Assembly: GCA_022605405.1 (NCBI GenBank) | Contig: JABYQQ010000012.1 | Coordinates: 930,001-994,000, forward strand | From: Earliella scabrosa | Taxonomy: Eukaryota; Basidiomycota; Agaricomycetes; Polyporales; Polyporaceae | Reading direction: 5' to 3' | DNA: 64,000 bases | Part shown: positions 12,730-23,508 of the stretch, piece by piece | Numbering within the stretch: position 1 is the stretch's first letter | Layout of the letters: the number at the start of each line of letters is the position of its first letter | Translations under genes and position numbers: made by a program | Notes under the pieces: generated by a model | Told to the model about the DNA's origin: nothing | The model's database searches: none | Seen by the model: only the letters and a program-made list of their open reading frames with translations

Positions 12730-13517
12730 CTGGCTGCTTCCCGCTCTCGCAAGTGTACATTTGTGTGCTCTCTTCCCCCCTTGTACCGCTCTCACTTCTC
12801 CTGATGTCCCGAGTCTCCGGACGTGTAGAACTGCTGACTGGAACAGTGCTGTCAAAATGCTGTTGTTGTTGTACCATATGCACATGCAAGGCCAAGTTCA
12901 ATAGGTGTACGTAGGCATCCTCGCCCTCATCCTTCCCCGCCCCATCATCCCACCATCTCAGTCTCCTATCCCTCTATCCCCCCAACACACATCCACCACA
13001 TCCGTATATCTATGTTGTATATATAGGCGTCTCTCTGACTTGTATAGGTAGCTACATGTTACGACCCCGTTCCCCGCTCACCCTGAACATCATCGATATC
13101 CCCCATTACCCACATCATCGCTCACGATCTCGCAGACTCTGTGCACCGTACCTAGACATTCTTCCCTGCTGTCGATATCTTGGTTTACCCCGCTATCCGC
13201 GATGCTCTCTGTACATAGCTTTCGACTTCTAACCCATGCACTTTTTGTTCGGTCTACTCAGTAAGCTCGAGATGCGCGAGAAGAACAGTATACCCCCCAC
13301 AAATCAAGCTTTGGCGATGTTCTGTGCTCTCTCGTTACTCGCCCTAGACGCCCATATGGATGTCTGCATGACGTCTACAGCGCGCCTGCACGCGTCTCTC
13401 CCCCGACTTCACGGTCTCGCGTGTACCGACCGTGTCGCGTGTACCTGGACCTCTACTCTGACCACCCCATAACCTTGGATGACTGTCGTCTGACCCACAT
13501 AACACCGTACACTGGCG
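12730..13517. other. Intergenic region between the ankyrin gene and VPS39
   Basis: The 788 bp hold the 3' flank of the ankyrin gene and the VPS39 promoter. A TATATATAG stretch lies near 13018-13026, and the rest is pyrimidine-rich. No open frame with plausible splicing, no RNA gene and no repeat boundary was found. Confidence 0.5.
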
Positions 13518-16500
13518 ATGGGACCATTCAACGCCCCGGAGATCGTGCTTGACGGGTTCAAGGAGCGCGCGGAGGCGCTGGCTGTCCAAGGTATGCTGGA
13601 AGCCTATGAACAGGAACGGATCTCGTTGACCGGCATGTCAAGGCGACAAGCTCTACATTGGCACGTCGACCGGGAACCTCCATGTCTATAGCTTCGCAGA
13701 GACTTCAGGTCCGTCCATCGTACTGATACCACTCGCTCCGCCGCTCACTGTTCAATATGGAGAGCAGACCACCCGGCCCAACTCCTGGAGACGAAGAAGG
13801 CGCTGTGCAGAAGGAGCATAGACCAGATTGCGTACATCAAGGACGTCAACTCCCTGCTCGTTCTCTCGGGTGCGTCCTTCTACGGCCCCTTCATGTCCCT
13901 CGTTAGAACTTGAGCACGTCCAGAAACCCAGCTCACCCTCTTCCCTTACCCCACCTTCTCGCCTCCGACGCCTCTGGTGAAGACCAAGGGTGCCCTCTGC
14001 TTTGCGCTGCACACTGCTGTCGAATACCTTGATGCGGACCCCACCCGGCCCTCAACACCCGGCACTCCAGGCAAGGGCAAGGGTGTGCCAGCGGTCGTGA
14101 CGAGGCTCGCTGTGGGCTGCAGAAGGAAGATAGTGATCTACGCGTGGAAGGATGGCGAGCCGCAGGAGGCGCAGGTACGTTAAATCATTCTAACGTGCAC
14201 GATGCAGCTATCTAGAGCACGGCGCTGTAGGAAGTCACCAACCTTGCGCACTCTCCGAGAGCTATCACGTTTGTGAACGGCGAGACGCTGTGTTGGGGGC
14301 ACACACCCACCGACTACTGCTTGACGTCCCTGAAGACGACCACCACCGTTGATGTCAGCACGCCAATCCCTACGACCACGTCTGGTACCACGATTGGCAG
14401 CATGGGCATGGGTGCACTGTCCGGACTGGGCGGATACATGACGCTTGGCTTGGGAGCGAAGGCGAAACCGAATGTCATCAACGCGGGTGAGAGCGAGGCA
14501 CTCGTCGCGAGGGATAGTGAGTAGCATAACCTACTTAGTGTCGACCAAACTGACGTGCGGCAGACAACGGGTACTTCATTGGAAATGACGGCAAGACCTC
14601 ACGAAGCGAGTCCGTAGACTGGCCAGCACCTCCCGAGGAGATTGGTGAGTGCTGCTCTTCTGTCCTTAGCCCAGATTCTCACTTGTACACGGCAGCGCTC
14701 GTCAAGCCCTATGTCTTCTCCATCTTGCCTCCCGGTTCTGTCCCGACGTCCCAGCTCGAGAGCGTCCCAGGGGCATCTGCATCTACCTTCGTTCCGTCCC
14801 CAGTCATCGAGGTTCGCTCATCAATCACTCTGTCACCCGTTCAGACGATACCCTTCCCTCCCGCTCCCCTCACCGCCTTCGCTACGACCGCCACGCATAC
14901 AATACGTCTACTCACCCCCTCGCCATCTGCCAAGTCGCCTCTGTTCGTAGTCAGTACTCCGACTGATCGCACTGCTGCTGCCAACTCTGGAAGCGCAGTA
15001 TGGTGCTTCCGCATGAAACCCTGGAACCAACAGATCGACGAGCTCGTAGAGGCTGGCGCCTATGTCAATGCTTTGTCTCTCCTGGACTCGCTGGATGCCG
15101 CACTCGTCGCGGACAAGGTTCGTGGCTTTACGAGATGTTCATGTTTTTCAAGCATCTTGTTCACCAGTCGTTGTAGGAACGGAAACAGAAGCAGATTCGC
15201 GCACTGCAAGCAGTCGACCAGTTCCGCAATGCCAAGTACGACGAGGCTATGAACGCGTTTATTGAGCTCGATATCAACCCCGCCAAGGTCGTCGCGCTCT
15301 ACCCCGAGAGCATATCCGGCAGGCTTGCTGTTCCTCAGGACGAATGGATACCTCTGTTTGGCGGCCCAAAGCCCAGTCAGACGGAGCAATCATCGGATCC
15401 TCCAACAGCGTCCGCTTCGACAACGGATGTCACTGTAACCCAGGAGCAGGACGGCACACCGAGGAGCGTCGAGTCCCCACCAAGGGCGCCGACGCCTCAG
15501 GGTTCGATCCGGGGCATGTTGCTCAAGTCGGGATTGGAAGGGCTCGTCTCAGCGGCGAAGGACGACGATGCCGCGTCCATACGCAGTGTGCGTCGACCAC
15601 CGAAACCAGGTTCGTTCCTTGGATCTATATCCAGCCATGAGACGCCTTGACATGTTCGTTGACAGACAACTTCCATCGCTCGATCGAGTCCCTCATGCGC
15701 TATCTCTCCGACCGTCGACCCAAGGTCGCAGGCGCGCTCACTGCGTTCCATATCACGCCCATGCAGTCGCATGAAATGCCACACCTGTCTGCCACTTCCA
15801 AGGAGGACTTGTTGGCCCTACCGAGCGCGCCTCTGGCTTCTCTCACACCGGAAGAGCTGGTCCGTTTCGCACAGATCGTGGACACCGCGCTGTTCAAGTC
15901 GTATCTACTGAACCGGCCTGGGCTCCTCGGTCCGCTGTGTCGTGTGGGCTGGTGCGAAGTGTCCGAGGTCGAGGAGCTCCTAAGAGAACGAGAGGTGATT
16001 CGCGATAGTTCGGTCTGCGGAGGATGGCTGCTCACCTATGCGCCATCAGAAATATCAGGAGATGATTCACTTGTATCACGGGAGGAAGATGCACGACAAG
16101 GCCCTCAACCTTCTCCAGCAGTGAGTATACTCACCTGTCTCGTCCTCCACTTATTGACATGTTGTCACAGGCTAAGCGAGAAGGAGACTGATCCTCGTGA
16201 CAAGCTCCTTCCAACGGTGAACTACCTCCAGCGCCTTGGTCCGGAGCATCTAGACCAGATCTTCGAGCACTCAAAGTGGGTGTTTGAGCATGACCGCGAC
16301 ATCGCGTTTGAGGTACCCTACCTCTGCCCTTTCGTCACCCGTCTATCCTCTCACATCACTTCGCGTGTAGATCTTCACTTCGGAGGAGGCAGAGCTGCCC
16401 CGGGAGTCCGTCGCAGACTTTCTCGAGCGGCTCGACCCGGCTATATGCGCACGATATATCGAGTATCTCATCTCCGAGCGTGGTGAGAGCTCGCAAGAGT

Positions 16501-17479
16501 TCCACGACCGCTTGGCCGAGCTGTACCTCCGCATGACGATGGCCGCGAAGAGACGGGGCGACGATGGTCAGTTCCAGCGCTTGGTAGGTAGCTGATCCCG
16601 TAGCTGACGACGATGCTTGCAGCCGGACGGAAGTCAACCTACGAGAAGCTGCTCGAGTTCATCGACACGACAGAGCACTACTCCGCCGACCGCCTGTTCG
16701 GCATGCTCCCCTCCGAAGGTGAGTCCATTCCGTCACCTCTGCAGCTGCAAGGACTCTCCTGACTGGAGTATCGGTAGACCTGTTCGAGGCGAAGGCGATC
16801 CTCCTCGGCCGTCTGGGCCGGCACGACAGCGCGCTCGAAGTGTATGCGTACCGCCTGCAAGACTTCCTCAAGGCCGAGGAGTACTGCAAGCGCGTGTACC
16901 AGCCGCACTCGCCCACGTCCGACGTCTACCTCACCCTTCTCCGGATATACCTCCTGCCCGGGCCCTCCGCCCCGCCCGCCGCCGAGCTCCTCCCCCCCGC
17001 GCTCGAGCTGATCAGCCGCCACAGCCCGCGCCTCGACCCCGTCGCGACGCTGCAGCTCCTTCCGCCGCTCGTGACGGCGCAGGACGTGCGGGCGTTCCTG
17101 CTCGAGTCGCTCCGCGCACCGGTGTTCGATACGCGCGTCGTGCGTAACATCTACAAGGCACGCGAGGAGCAGGTTGCGCGGCGGCTCATGGTGCTCCAGT
17201 CGAAGCGCGTGCGGATCACGGAGAGTAGGATGTGAGTGGTTCGAGCGTCGCATTCGACGAGAGATCTGGTCGGCTGACTTAGCTTGGTGCAGTTGTCCTC
17301 AATGCCACAAGCGTCTCGGAGGCAGCGTTATTGCCGTGCACGCCCCTCAGTACGTCGTGTATATGCGTCGTGTATATGCGTCGTGTATTCTGGAAGCTGA
17401 CATTGCAAACAGCGGAGAAGTCACACACTATCAGTGTCGAGAAGCTTTCTCTCGCAAGCTGAAGGAAATGCGGACATGA
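13518..17479 (+). CDS. VPS39: HOPS subunit Vps39/Vam6 (TRAP1-like), about 1041 aa
   Basis: Sixteen exons join in phase: 13518-13590, 13643-13708, 13768-13869, 13924-14174, 14231-14516, 14564-14644, 14696-15117, 15177-15609, 15666-15994, 16050-16120, 16171-16312, 16371-16566, 16623-16718, 16778-17231, 17293-17349 and 17413-17479. The N-terminal third is a CNH/beta-propeller-like domain (GDKLYIGTSTGNLHVYSF, KDVNSLLVLSE). Helical clathrin-repeat-like segments follow (LYHGRKMHDKALNLLQQ, ILLGRLGRHDSALEVYAYRL). The C-terminus is a Cys/His zinc-ribbon-like Vps39_2 domain (CPQCHKRLGG ... HYQC). Family role: tethering of late endosomes and vacuoles with Rab7/Ypt7 as part of HOPS, and vacuole-mitochondria contact. 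The middle region (about residues 400-500) is an expanded Ser/Thr/Pro-rich linker. Confidence 0.93.
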
Positions 17480-17715
17480 AATATATGACCAATTGCTTGG
17501 TTTGTTTCATCACCTGGTGGCGATTGGTTGCACATATCATCGCGATACATGAATAAACGCTATCTTTCGTGTTTGCGGATCTCGATCAAATGAACATCTT
17601 GGGTGAGCTTGTTACACTTTCGGTGCGGATTTCCTTCGATTATGTCACAGAACAGATCGTACAAACGAGTCTACGGACGCGGGCTACGATTCGGTCACGG
17701 AGCGGGCGTAAAACT

Positions 17716-18127
17716 CTACTCAGTCCCGTCGATCTTCTTGACCAAGTTCATTTCCTGCACAGCGGTCTGAGCTGATCGATGTTATGCTGACTTGGAAGAA
17801 GTCATACCTGGTAGTGGGTCGTCTTGCCCGTGTTGTCGTTCTTGATCGAGTAACGCGCAGTCTGACACGAAGGTGATTGATAGTTGATGTGTCAACTTGT
17901 ACGAACGCTTACCCCGTCCTCGGCTTCGTAGACCTTCTCAATCACACCGGTAGAGTGTGCAACGTTCTCCTCAGCGCCTGCAACAACGTCAGATCCATGT
18001 CTCGCTCGATGTGGATCCTGTACGAACCGCCAATGGGGCGGTACTCGACTTTGTCGCCTTGCTATACATGCCGTTAGCGAAAGCATGTGAACAGAGAAAC
18101 GCAAGAACTGACCTGGTAACCGACCAT
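17716..18127 (-). CDS. Hypervirulence-associated-type Tudor-fold mini-protein, 68 aa in five exons
   Basis: Exons 18127-18113, 18061-18028, 17977-17913, 17861-17808 and 17754-17716 join in phase. They give a 68-residue protein: MVGYQQGDKVEYRPIG, then GAEENVAHSTGVIEKVYE, ARYSIKNDNTGKTTHYQ and EMNLVKKIDGTE. The pattern G-D-x-V-x-Y-R-P, a central loop, Y-x-I-x-N-D-N-T-G-K and a final N-L-V matches the small Tudor-like domain family first named for a Candida hypervirulence-associated protein. Its function in non-pathogens is unknown, so the name implies no role in disease here. One donor is GTTCGT, common in basidiomycetes. It is convergent with VPS39. Confidence 0.85.
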
Positions 18128-19268
18128 TGTGATTGTAAGATTGAAGTGGGGGATGTGAAGTGGATGAAGGTGGGGGATTGAGTTTATGCCGCTTCTCGTG
18201 CTCGATGGGGTTTATATGCAGCACCGAAGAGACGATGTTGTCATCGGTGTCGTCAACGAGCACAAGCGAAGGACGCTGACGTCGAGACAGCGGGACCCTT
18301 GCCTGCCCTTCTAGGCAAGGGATCTTCCCAATTGGGACGAGAGCGGGAGGGCGGCTGAAGGGACGGAGAAGAGTGACGCAATGTCCGCTCGATGGGCCGC
18401 GCTTTCGATGGGCCGCCGCCGCGATTTGCGGCCGTCGTCTGGAGCGCAACCTCGCTTGCTGTCACGCCTCGGATGCAGTCGCCTGGCACTCCGGCTCTCG
18501 GCGACGTGTCGCTCGGCGGTAAGTGCTCATCATGGGGTGTCCTGACTATGGAGTATAGGTATTGACTGTTCGCTCTCAGCATCCAACGGCATCAGGCGAT
18601 CCTCACAGCAATTGAATTGGATCGATGATTCATGACGTATGTGCACATATTCCTGGGCGATCCTTACGAAAGTGACGAAGTGATTGATCACTTGCTTCCG
18701 TCAGGGCGCTTCAGTTACCATTCTGGGAGATCTTCCTAAACCATTCGCCATGACTTGAATCGTGATCGGAGGTGAGCAAATGGGCTGCTGAGCATAGCAG
18801 AGCCGGTACCTCCCCCAAGGTATGGCTATATGCGGTTCAACTACCTTTCTCAGGCTCCCTCATCATGTCGGCCCCGTCGGGTCAGCGGTTCCGACAAGTC
18901 TAGCGAACTCGCGAAGTGGGGATGAGCAATGTGCATCGAGGAGCCTCATAACCCTTGTATAATTGATTCACACCTTCTGACCTCAGTCCGACCGCATCGG
19001 CTCGAAGCGTCACTACGGTGAGTCCCATCCGCGCTGCCTCGTTTGACTTACCATTCTGAATTGACACGTACGGTCACGCAGAACCGCTACGATCTTCTCG
19101 TGCGAACCACGGGCCGGACATTGGCTACATGTACGCGTCTGTAAGTCGGCCAATCCCGTAGGAACGCTGTCTCGTGCCGTGATACCGTCACGACGCTGTG
19201 GTTCTCCGCAGGCCACGGTCATTAGTCCATGAGAATGACCCTACCACTTTAGCCTCCGAATGATAGCG
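18128..19268. other. Intergenic region, no gene seen
   Basis: About 1.1 kb lies between the divergent Tudor-fold gene and the P450. Only short open frames occur and none is splice-consistent. No RNA gene or transposon end was identified. It should contain both promoters. Confidence 0.5.
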
Positions 19269-19275
19269 TATAAAG
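19269..19275 (+). promoter_or_regulatory. TATA box of the P450 gene
   Basis: TATAAAG lies 75 bp before the P450 ATG, in a plausible core-promoter position for a fungal gene with a short leader. Confidence 0.5.
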
Positions 19276-19343
19276 CTCCAACATCAACTCCCACTCGTCA
19301 CTCTGCTTCTTTGTCAATCACCACATCCTTCCTAGCGATTGCA

Positions 19344-21736
19344 ATGGCTCAGAACATCCTCCAGGCCGTTTTGATCTGTGCGGGGACCTGGTTCCTGTGG
19401 AAGCTGTTCCGCAGGTTCTTCGTCAAGACGACGCTAGACAACGTCCCTGGACCTACATCCACGTCCTTCCTGTACGGTGAGCATCCTATCCCTTTTCCAC
19501 ATATCGAGAGCCCATTAATCACCGACATGTACTCCAGGGAATTATAAGCAGATTCTCAGCATGAACTCGTGGGGCTTCCACCGGGAGCTGCTGGATCGTT
19601 TTCCAAGCAGTGTTACGTTACTCGGGTCGTTCGGGGTATGTTGCGTTCAGCAGGACCACATGTGTGCGGCCGCTGACAGTCGGTGTAGGTCAAGATGCTC
19701 TATACATACGATCCACTCGCATTGCACCACATTTTGATCAAAGATCAGTACACATACGAAGAGTCCACGTTCTTCTTGAAGTGCGTAGCCTGGTACCAAT
19801 AACTACGGCGTCATTGACCCGGTCACATAGGAGCCATGACTTGACCCTTGGGCCCGCTCTGCTCTCGAGCCTCGGTACATCAACTGCTACCCGACTCCTG
19901 GGGGCAAGTTGCTGATCACCTGTACTGTGACAGGCGACGCGCATAAGAAACAGCGGAAGCTCCTCAACCCCGTCTTCTCGCCCAAATATATGCGTGACAT
20001 GGTCCCCATATTCTACGACGTTGTTGGGTTGGTACGTCATCAAATCCTGCCCCACATTCAGATGCATCATTCACAAGTCCTGTAGCTCCAACAAGCCATT
20101 GAACAGCGCGTAAAGGAGGGCCCCGCAGAGCTCGACATGGCGGAATGGATGGGGCGCACCGCGCTGGAGCTCGTCGGCCAAGCAGGTCTCGGATACTCTT
20201 TCGACCCGCTCGTCAGCGACCGCGCGGACGCATTCGGCGATGCCCTCAAGTCCTTTTCGTACGTTCTGTTCTCTCCCTTCCTATCTTCATCTTCGTGCTC
20301 ATCGTATTTGGGTGCTAGACAACTGATGCACGAGACAGCCATGCTGCGCCGCCTCCTCCGGTACGTCCCCACGATCCGCCCCTTCGATCTCGGACATAAG
20401 TTCCTGCAACACTTCCCGCACGAGGGCGTGCGCCGGCTCACTGCGGTGGCGGACACGCTCCACCAGCGGTCCATTGCGATCGTCGAGGCCAAGAGACGTG
20501 CTATAGAGCTCGGCGACGAGGCCGTGGCGGCGCAGGTCGGTGCTGGCAAGGACATCTTGAGCGTTCTGCGTAAGTGCTTCCATCGGGCTGACATGCCAGT
20601 GGTCACTAGCCCTGACGTGGGACGTGCAACTCAGTGCGAGCGAACATGAGCTCGTCTGAAGCAGACAGGTTATCCGAAGAAGAGGTGATCGCGCAATTGA
20701 GGTAAGTCCATTTGCCTGTCACTGTTCTGCTTCAGGCCGGCAATGTTAACTGCTGGCGATGCAGTACACTGGTATTGGCCGCGATGGACACCACTTCGAC
20801 TGCGCTCTCCCGGATTCTGACGGTACTTGCCGAGCACCCGGACGTCCAGCAGAAGCTGCGAGAGGAGCTCCTCAGCACCGGGGCGGACAAGGGGCTCGAC
20901 TACGACACACTCTCGAATCTCCCGTACATGGATGCGATCTGCAGGGAGACGCTCCGGCTGTGAGTCTATATACTCATGCAGACTACGCACTGTGACAACG
21001 TTGTTGATTAATATTGTGTGTGCAGTACTCCCCCGGTGTCACAGGTCTTCCGAGAGTACGAGATGTCTGTGTCGCTGCCTTCTGATTCCCTTGCTCACAT
21101 TCACTTTGCAGGACACGCAAGGACGTCGTCCTTCCCCTCTCCGAACCGATCATAGGCACGGACGGCCAACCCATTAAGGAGATACTCCTCGAGAAGGACA
21201 CCGTCATCGTCGTCGGTCTGCTCAACGCGAACCGCAACAAGGCCATCTGGGGTGAAGATGCGCTCGAGTGGAAGCCGGAGCGCTGGCTCAACGGTCTTCC
21301 GAAGTCCGTCACGGACGCGAAGATGCCCGGCGTGTACTCCAACTTGTGGGTGATTTCCGCTGAACACGCATGCGATCTTGAGGTTGATCATACTATCTCA
21401 TCCTTAGGATGACGTTCCTGGGAGGGGGCCGTGCATGCATGTGAGTCCCACCTCCCTTTGCTACGTACATGATCGCTTATTGAACGGGTCGTACAGTGGC
21501 TTCAAGTTCTCACAACTAGAGATGAGTACGTCTTTCATGCTGAACGATTGATTCCAAAATAACCTCACGGTGGGTCTATAGAGGTCGTTTTGGCAATGCT
21601 GGTATCGAAGTTCAACTTCGAAAAGTCCGACAAGGAGATCGTATGGAACTCCTCGGGGGTGCAGTACCCATCTGTGGGCAAGCATGGCACCAAGCCGTCG
21701 TTGCCGATGAAGGTTGGCCTTGCCAAGATGAATTGA
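19344..21736 (+). CDS. Cytochrome P450 monooxygenase, about 543 aa
   Basis: Fourteen exons join in phase to a 543-residue protein: 19344-19476, 19538-19635, 19689-19780, 19831-19874, 19934-20031, 20086-20258, 20319-20569, 20635-20701, 20765-20959, 21026-21055, 21112-21345, 21408-21440, 21497-21525 and 21582-21736. A hydrophobic N-terminal anchor is followed by basic residues and a Pro-rich hinge (NVPGPTSTSFLYG). The hallmarks are in order: I-helix oxygen-binding motif AAMDTTSTA near residue 325, ExxR in ETLR near 380, the meander PERW, and the haem-ligand loop FLGGGRACIG with the axial Cys near residue 482. It is therefore likely active and ER-bound, using a P450 reductase. The CYP family and substrate cannot be assigned. 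Two exons are under 35 nt. Confidence 0.93.
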
Positions 21737-21906
21737 GGTTCTGATCATACGTTGGACGATGCAGTTCGTTACTGCTGAGCAGTTCTCCGAATCACGACCA
21801 TGTACATAGTACTTATGTAGGACTTACTTGCTGGTCGACTAGCGCGGGAAGGCCGTGAGCCAGTGATGGTGGGGATAGTACTGTGATTGACTATACGGAC
21901 CCCTAA

Positions 21907-22000
21907 GTCACTTTGCCGGAGTGGTTAACGGGATCGCCTGCTATTCATAGCTGCTAGCGGTTGGGCTTTGCCCGCGAGTGTTCGAATCGCTCAGGTGACG
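21907..22000 (+). tRNA. tRNA-Ser(GCU) with a short intron
   Basis: A cloverleaf can be drawn by hand. The acceptor stem is GTCACTT with AGGTGAC (one G-T wobble), and the D-stem is CCG/CGG with GGTTAA in the loop. The anticodon stem ATCGC/GCGGT carries loop CTGCTA, so the anticodon is GCT. A long variable arm GGGC/GCCC is typical of serine, and the T-stem GAGTG/CGCTC carries loop TTCGAAT. Twelve extra bases after position 37 (TTCATAGCTGCT) break the anticodon loop and are best read as a canonical tRNA intron. A run of five T's follows directly. Confidence 0.9.
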
Positions 22001-22001
22001 C

Positions 22002-22006
22002 TTTTT
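22002..22006 (+). terminator. RNA polymerase III terminator of tRNA-Ser
   Basis: TTTTT starts two bases after the discriminator base, as expected for a Pol III terminator. Confidence 0.8.
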
Positions 22007-22057
22007 GGTGCCCTCTGCGCCTCTAGCGCTCGGGACACGAGCCGAGATGGTGACATT

Positions 22058-23294
22058 ATGAGTGCCGCTTCTCCGCTCTCACCTTCCTTCGTTGCCGGTT
22101 TCCCCGAGTCGCCTTGCTCGTCGACCATGGCCGAACACTTGAATAGCGAGGAGGAAGACCTCCTGCAGGTGATTGACATCGTTTTATGAGGTTGTTTGTC
22201 CCAACTGATACACGACGAAGTCTGCACTCTCGACAGCGTTCACCCCTGCTCCATTGCCTCGTCAGACGGCTGCGCCTGAACCGACGCCCGAAACGACTTC
22301 GAACCCAATTGCATCTGAACCTGCCCCGCAAGCCCCCTCGGAACCACCAATAAATGCTGGCGAGCCGGAATCCGCGGAGGATGTTTGGAAGGAAGAATAC
22401 GAGGCCCATGTAGCCGAATGGCGGAGACGGTCCGCCGAGCAGCGTCAGAAGGCGGAGGAAAAGCGTGCGGAATGGGAGGCCATCAGGGAGCAGGAGCGCA
22501 AGGAGGGCAAGTCGCGCCAGAGCGTGCTGAGCGAGTCCACGAGCGGATGGGAGAACCTCAGCGGGAGCGTCGCGGCCTCCGCCAGCGCGGCTTCGCCGAG
22601 TCCAGTCGACGCGCGGGATTTGGTGAGCGGGGAGGGACAGGGCGGGCATTCGAAGGAGTATCTCGAGGTGCGTGTCCGCCTTATGTGCATTGCTTCGGCG
22701 TAGAGTGCACGAGACATCGTTGACCGATGCGCCTTTGCACGCGCGCAGACCGTTCTCCCTGGCGCGTCCACGTCGACGTCCACCCCGCCCTCGCACGAGA
22801 AGTCGCCGTCGCACCCCGCGTCGGAGCCCGAGTCGTCGAAGCAGGACAAGTGGGACTCGATGACCTCCTCGCTCACGTCCTCGTTCCCGTCCATGTCCTT
22901 CCCCTCCGACCCGCATTCGCCCACGTCCTCCGGCGCGCGCCGCGACCTCCCCCCTCACCACGCCCACCACCACGAACACACCGCCGCCCATGGTCACGCG
23001 CATACGCACGGACATCACGCACACCATCCCGCCCATGCGGAACCACCGCGGACGGCGACGCTGTCGGTGTTCGACTCGTCCTTGAGCCCCAAGACGCGCA
23101 CGCTCGCCCTCCTATCGAGTGTCGCTATCAACGTGCTGCTCCCTTTCGTCAACGGCGTCATGCTTGGCTTCGGAGAAATATTTGCCAAGAATCTCGTGAG
23201 CTGGTTGGGCTGGAAGGTCCCTGGGACAGCCAGTGCGGCGAGCTCTCGTGGCTCCGGGAGGGTTGCCTCTGGGGTAGGGTTGGGGCGGAAGTGA
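22058..23294 (+). CDS. MIM1: Mim1/Tom13-like mitochondrial outer-membrane protein, about 367 aa
   Basis: Three exons join in phase: 22058-22168, 22221-22667 and 22749-23294. The C-terminal part holds one hydrophobic segment, roughly residues 305-330, reading SVAINVLLPFVNGVMLGFGE. Its N-x-x-L-P-F-x-N-G-x-M-L-G-F-G-E core with small-xxx-small spacing is the signature of fungal Mim1/Tom13, which helps insert alpha-helical proteins into the mitochondrial outer membrane. The first 200 residues are unusual: Pro/Ala-rich, then a charged helix (EEYEAHVAEWRRRSAEQRQK), then Ser-rich. A His-rich run (about residues 240-275) precedes the membrane segment. Yeast Mim1 is far shorter (about 113 aa), so the extension is lineage-specific. 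The tRNA-Ser lies 57 bp upstream. Confidence 0.8.
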
Positions 23295-23508
23295 TGGTGC
23301 TGTTTGTATGTTTGAGACTAACATTGCCTACGTGCTAGAACTACATGCAGCTAATAGACCTACACGTTCACCCGTTATACTCAGTGGAACCATGGACCGC
23401 AGATGCGGTCAGGCGGTCAGCTCGAGAGGACCTGCGTGCGGACTGGGATCCCATCACAAGAGCTTGGATCCCTAGGGAATACACGACCACCTCAAGACCG
23501 GAAGTATG

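Noticed and set aside
17345..17392. Three 15-bp TCGTGTATATGCG-like tandem units
   Set aside because: They lie inside the last VPS39 intron and have no further structure; likely a simple microsatellite.
22056..23036. A 326-residue minus-strand open frame antisense to the Mim1-like gene
   Set aside because: Arg/Gly-rich shadow of the plus-strand exons; the plus-strand model has the conserved membrane motif and clean introns.
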